Source: an uncultured bacterium (GTDB lineage Bacteria > Vulcanimicrobiota > Xenobia > Xenobiales > Xenobiaceae). Taken from it: 62,069 nucleotides of DNA. Of the stretch, positions 60,546 to 62,069 are shown one piece after another (position 1 is the first letter of the stretch; each line of letters starts with the position of its first letter). The translations under genes and the position numbers were made by a program. Where the stretch lies: NCBI GenBank assembly GCA_934636825.1, contig CAKUBG010000016.1:1-62069 (forward strand). Reading direction: 5' to 3'. The notes under the pieces are model-generated. The model saw nothing but the letters and a program-made list of their open reading frames with translations, searched no databases and was not told the origin of the DNA.

Positions 60546-61925
60546 ATGACGGAAATCACCACCTATTTGAAAGAGAATGCCGCCAAGTTTGAGGAAGATC
60601 TCAAGTCTATTTTGCGCATTCCCAGTGTCAGCACCGACGAAAGTCACAAACAAGATATGCTGGCCTGCGCTCAGGAAGTAGTACGTCAGCTTCACGAAGC
60701 CGGCATTGAAAAGGCTGAAATTATGCCTACTCCCGGCCATCCTATCGTTTTTGCCCAGTCCGAGCAACTCCCCAACCGCCCTACTATTTTAGTTTACGGC
60801 CACTATGATGTGCAGCCCGAAGATCCTATCGAAGAGTGGGAGACTCCTCCTTTTGAACCCACTATTCGCGACGGAAAGATCTATGCTCGAGGTACTTCCG
60901 ATGATAAGGGCCAGTTCTTAGTACACATTAAAGCTGCCAAAACTCTCAACGATTTGAAGGCTATGCCTGTCAACTTAAAGTTCTGCATTGAAGGCGAAGA
61001 AGAATGCGGCAGCCCAAATTTGGACAATTGGATCGTCGAGCATGCCGATCTTTTGAAAGCTGACGTTTTGGTTATTTCCGATACCACTATGTACGCTCCC
61101 GGCAAGCCTTCCTTGCTTTACGGTTTGCGCGGTCTCACCTATTTAGAAGTTGAGATTAAGGGCGGAGATACCGATATGCACTCCGGTATGTTTGGCGGCG
61201 CTGTACCTAACCCCATCAACGAACTTTGCCGTATTATTGCTCATCTTAAAGATGACAAATATCACATTACCGTACCTCACTTCTATGATAAAGTGCGTCC
61301 TCTTTCCGAAGAAGAGCGCAAAGAGTGGCAAGGCCTCGATTTTGATGAAGAAGAATATCGCAAGCTGGTAGGTTCTCCCGAACTTTGCGGTGAAGAAGGC
61401 TACTCTTGTATTGAGCGCCGCTGGGCTCGTCCCACTTTGGATGTCAACGGTATTTGGGGCGGATTTACCGGCGAAGGCGCCAAGACCGTTATTCCGGCCA
61501 AAGCTTATGCCAAAATTTCTTGCCGCTTAGTGCCCGATCAGGACGACGAAGAGATCGCTCAGCTTTTAGAAGCTGAAATCAGACGCTTGGCCTCCCCTGC
61601 CGTCACCGTAAAAGTAAGCGTCGACCACGGTGGCCCCGCTTGGATGACTTCTCCTGACGATCCGGTGCTTCGTGCTGCCAACGTAGCTGCCCAGAAAGCC
61701 TGGAACGCTACTCCTGTACGCGTACGTGAAGGTGGCTCTATTCCTATCGTTTCCACCTTCACTAAAGTGCTCAACATCCCAGCCGTCCTTTTAGGCGTAG
61801 GCTTAGAAGATGAGCAAATTCACGCTCCCAACGAGCACCTCTCTTTAGAAAACTTCCATGCTGGTATTGCCGCTTCCGCATACTTAATGCAAGAAATCGC
61901 CGCTTTGCCGGAAATGAAGAAGTAA
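60546..61925 (+). CDS. M20 family dipeptidase
   Basis: The 459-residue enzyme is a two-metal M20 peptidase of the CNDP/PepV-like dipeptidase branch: GHYDVQPEDP (His86, Asp88), RGTSDDKGQ (Asp119/Asp120 as bridging ligand) and EGEEECGSPNL (Glu151 base, Glu152 ligand), then HSGMFGGAVPNP and the dimerisation domain with SCRLVPDQD. It should cleave dipeptides in the cytosol. ATG 60546 follows AGGAGG (60534-60539) by six bases; the frame is open to 60471 but the longer form has no ribosome site. Confidence 0.93.
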   Translation: MTEITTYLKENAAKFEEDLKSILRIPSVSTDESHKQDMLACAQEVVRQLHEAGIEKAEIMPTPGHPIVFAQSEQLPNRPTILVYGHYDVQPEDPIEEWETPPFEPTIRDGKIYARGTSDDKGQFLVHIKAAKTLNDLKAMPVNLKFCIEGEEECGSPNLDNWIVEHADLLKADVLVISDTTMYAPGKPSLLYGLRGLTYLEVEIKGGDTDMHSGMFGGAVPNPINELCRIIAHLKDDKYHITVPHFYDKVRPLSEEERKEWQGLDFDEEEYRKLVGSPELCGEEGYSCIERRWARPTLDVNGIWGGFTGEGAKTVIPAKAYAKISCRLVPDQDDEEIAQLLEAEIRRLASPAVTVKVSVDHGGPAWMTSPDDPVLRAANVAAQKAWNATPVRVREGGSIPIVSTFTKVLNIPAVLLGVGLEDEQIHAPNEHLSLENFHAGIAASAYLMQEIAALPEMKK

Positions 61926-61943
61926 GCTCTATACCATTTACCA

Positions 61944-61964
61944 GGCGGCCCCATTAAGGCCGCC
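61944..61964 (+). terminator. Terminator hairpin without T tract after the dipeptidase
   Basis: GGCGGCC (61944-61950) pairs perfectly with GGCCGCC (61958-61964). No T tract follows: the next bases (ATGTGAAC) belong to the apparent end of a mobile element, which may have separated the hairpin from its T run. Confidence 0.6.
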
Positions 61965-61966
61965 AT

Positions 61967-62069
61967 GTGAACTACCCACCACCTAAAGGTGGTGGGCTTC
62001 TAAGGAGCTAACGCTCCTATTTAAGAAGTCTGATATTTAAGTTTCCACCTATTGCTAGGCAACCCTTAT
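61967..62069 (-). mobile_element. Probable right end of an IS200/IS605 (tnpB) element, truncated by window end
   Basis: On the minus strand the sequence carries the ending typical of many tnpB elements: a GAAGCCC...GGGTAGTTCAC end with the perfect hairpin CCCACCACC/GGTGGTGGG (61975-61996) and, 7 bases inward, a second hairpin AGGAGC/GCTCCT (62003-62018). This is the region that forms the 3' part of the omega RNA scaffold, with the flanking DNA acting as guide. The tnpB gene itself would lie beyond 62069 and is not seen. Confidence 0.6.

Overview
The window is a chromosomal segment from a Gram-negative (diderm), apparently anaerobic bacterium of moderate GC. The diderm assignment rests on a predicted outer-membrane barrel ending in Phe, an AMIN/secretin-type periplasmic protein, a lipoprotein, many Sec signal peptides, and UDP-sugar/undecaprenyl-phosphate glycan genes. 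Anaerobiosis is suggested by a biotin-dependent, membrane-bound decarboxylase of the OadABG type, selenium-metabolism genes (selD, a YedF-like DsrE protein) and a stand-alone ferredoxin:thioredoxin reductase catalytic chain. No single gene fixes the phylum and I do not assign one.

Layout. 1-5900: tRNA-Asn, a small secreted protein, a two-gene operon (AMIN/secretin-N protein with long Lys-Ala-Pro-Asp repeats, then a TPR protein) and a convergent excisionase-HTH/coiled-coil protein. 5968-10806: biotin ligase birA divergent from oadG-oadA-oadB; the ligase presumably biotinylates the OadA-like carrier domain. 10948-16944: a Fic-fold protein whose catalytic motif is destroyed, two tandem paralogous RTX-repeat proteins ending in an M91-like (NleD-like) HExxH zinc peptidase domain, and a lipoprotein. 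17160-21560 (minus): membrane protein, chorismate mutase-DAHP synthase, GT2 glycosyltransferase, parvulin foldase, PhoU-like DUF47. 21690-28723: a 2057-residue stand-alone NRPS with A-T-C-A-T-R architecture, then a Bax-inhibitor-1 family protein. 28843-36539: Sel1-repeat protein, leuS, a secreted beta-propeller divergent from a DUF4127 protein, and the YedF-like protein.

36675-39984 is the conserved rpsF-ssb-rpsR-rplI-dnaB block. 40283-43864: membrane protein, selD, outer-membrane barrel. 43994-51450: thrC, a possible structured RNA, an unknown gene, a large M16 peptidase, a small secreted protein, FTR catalytic chain, GT4 glycosyltransferase. 51550-55194: a receiver-Ser/Thr kinase fusion divergent from a hybrid-less sensor histidine kinase, a likely phosphorelay-to-Ser/Thr-kinase system. 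55249-58972 (minus): a three-gene PglC/PglE/PglF-like amino-sugar glycan operon. 59135-61925: zinc-ribbon membrane protein, tRNA-Ser with a clean sigma70 promoter, M20 dipeptidase. The last ~100 bases look like the right end of an IS200/IS605 (tnpB) element, inserted directly against the dipeptidase terminator hairpin.

The strongest candidates for new biology are the stand-alone reductase-terminated NRPS, the tandem RTX-M91 metallopeptidases without an adjacent secretion system, the degenerate Fic protein and the decarboxylase beta subunit with a secreted-type acidic N-terminal extension. All functional statements come from reading sequence motifs; no database search was run.
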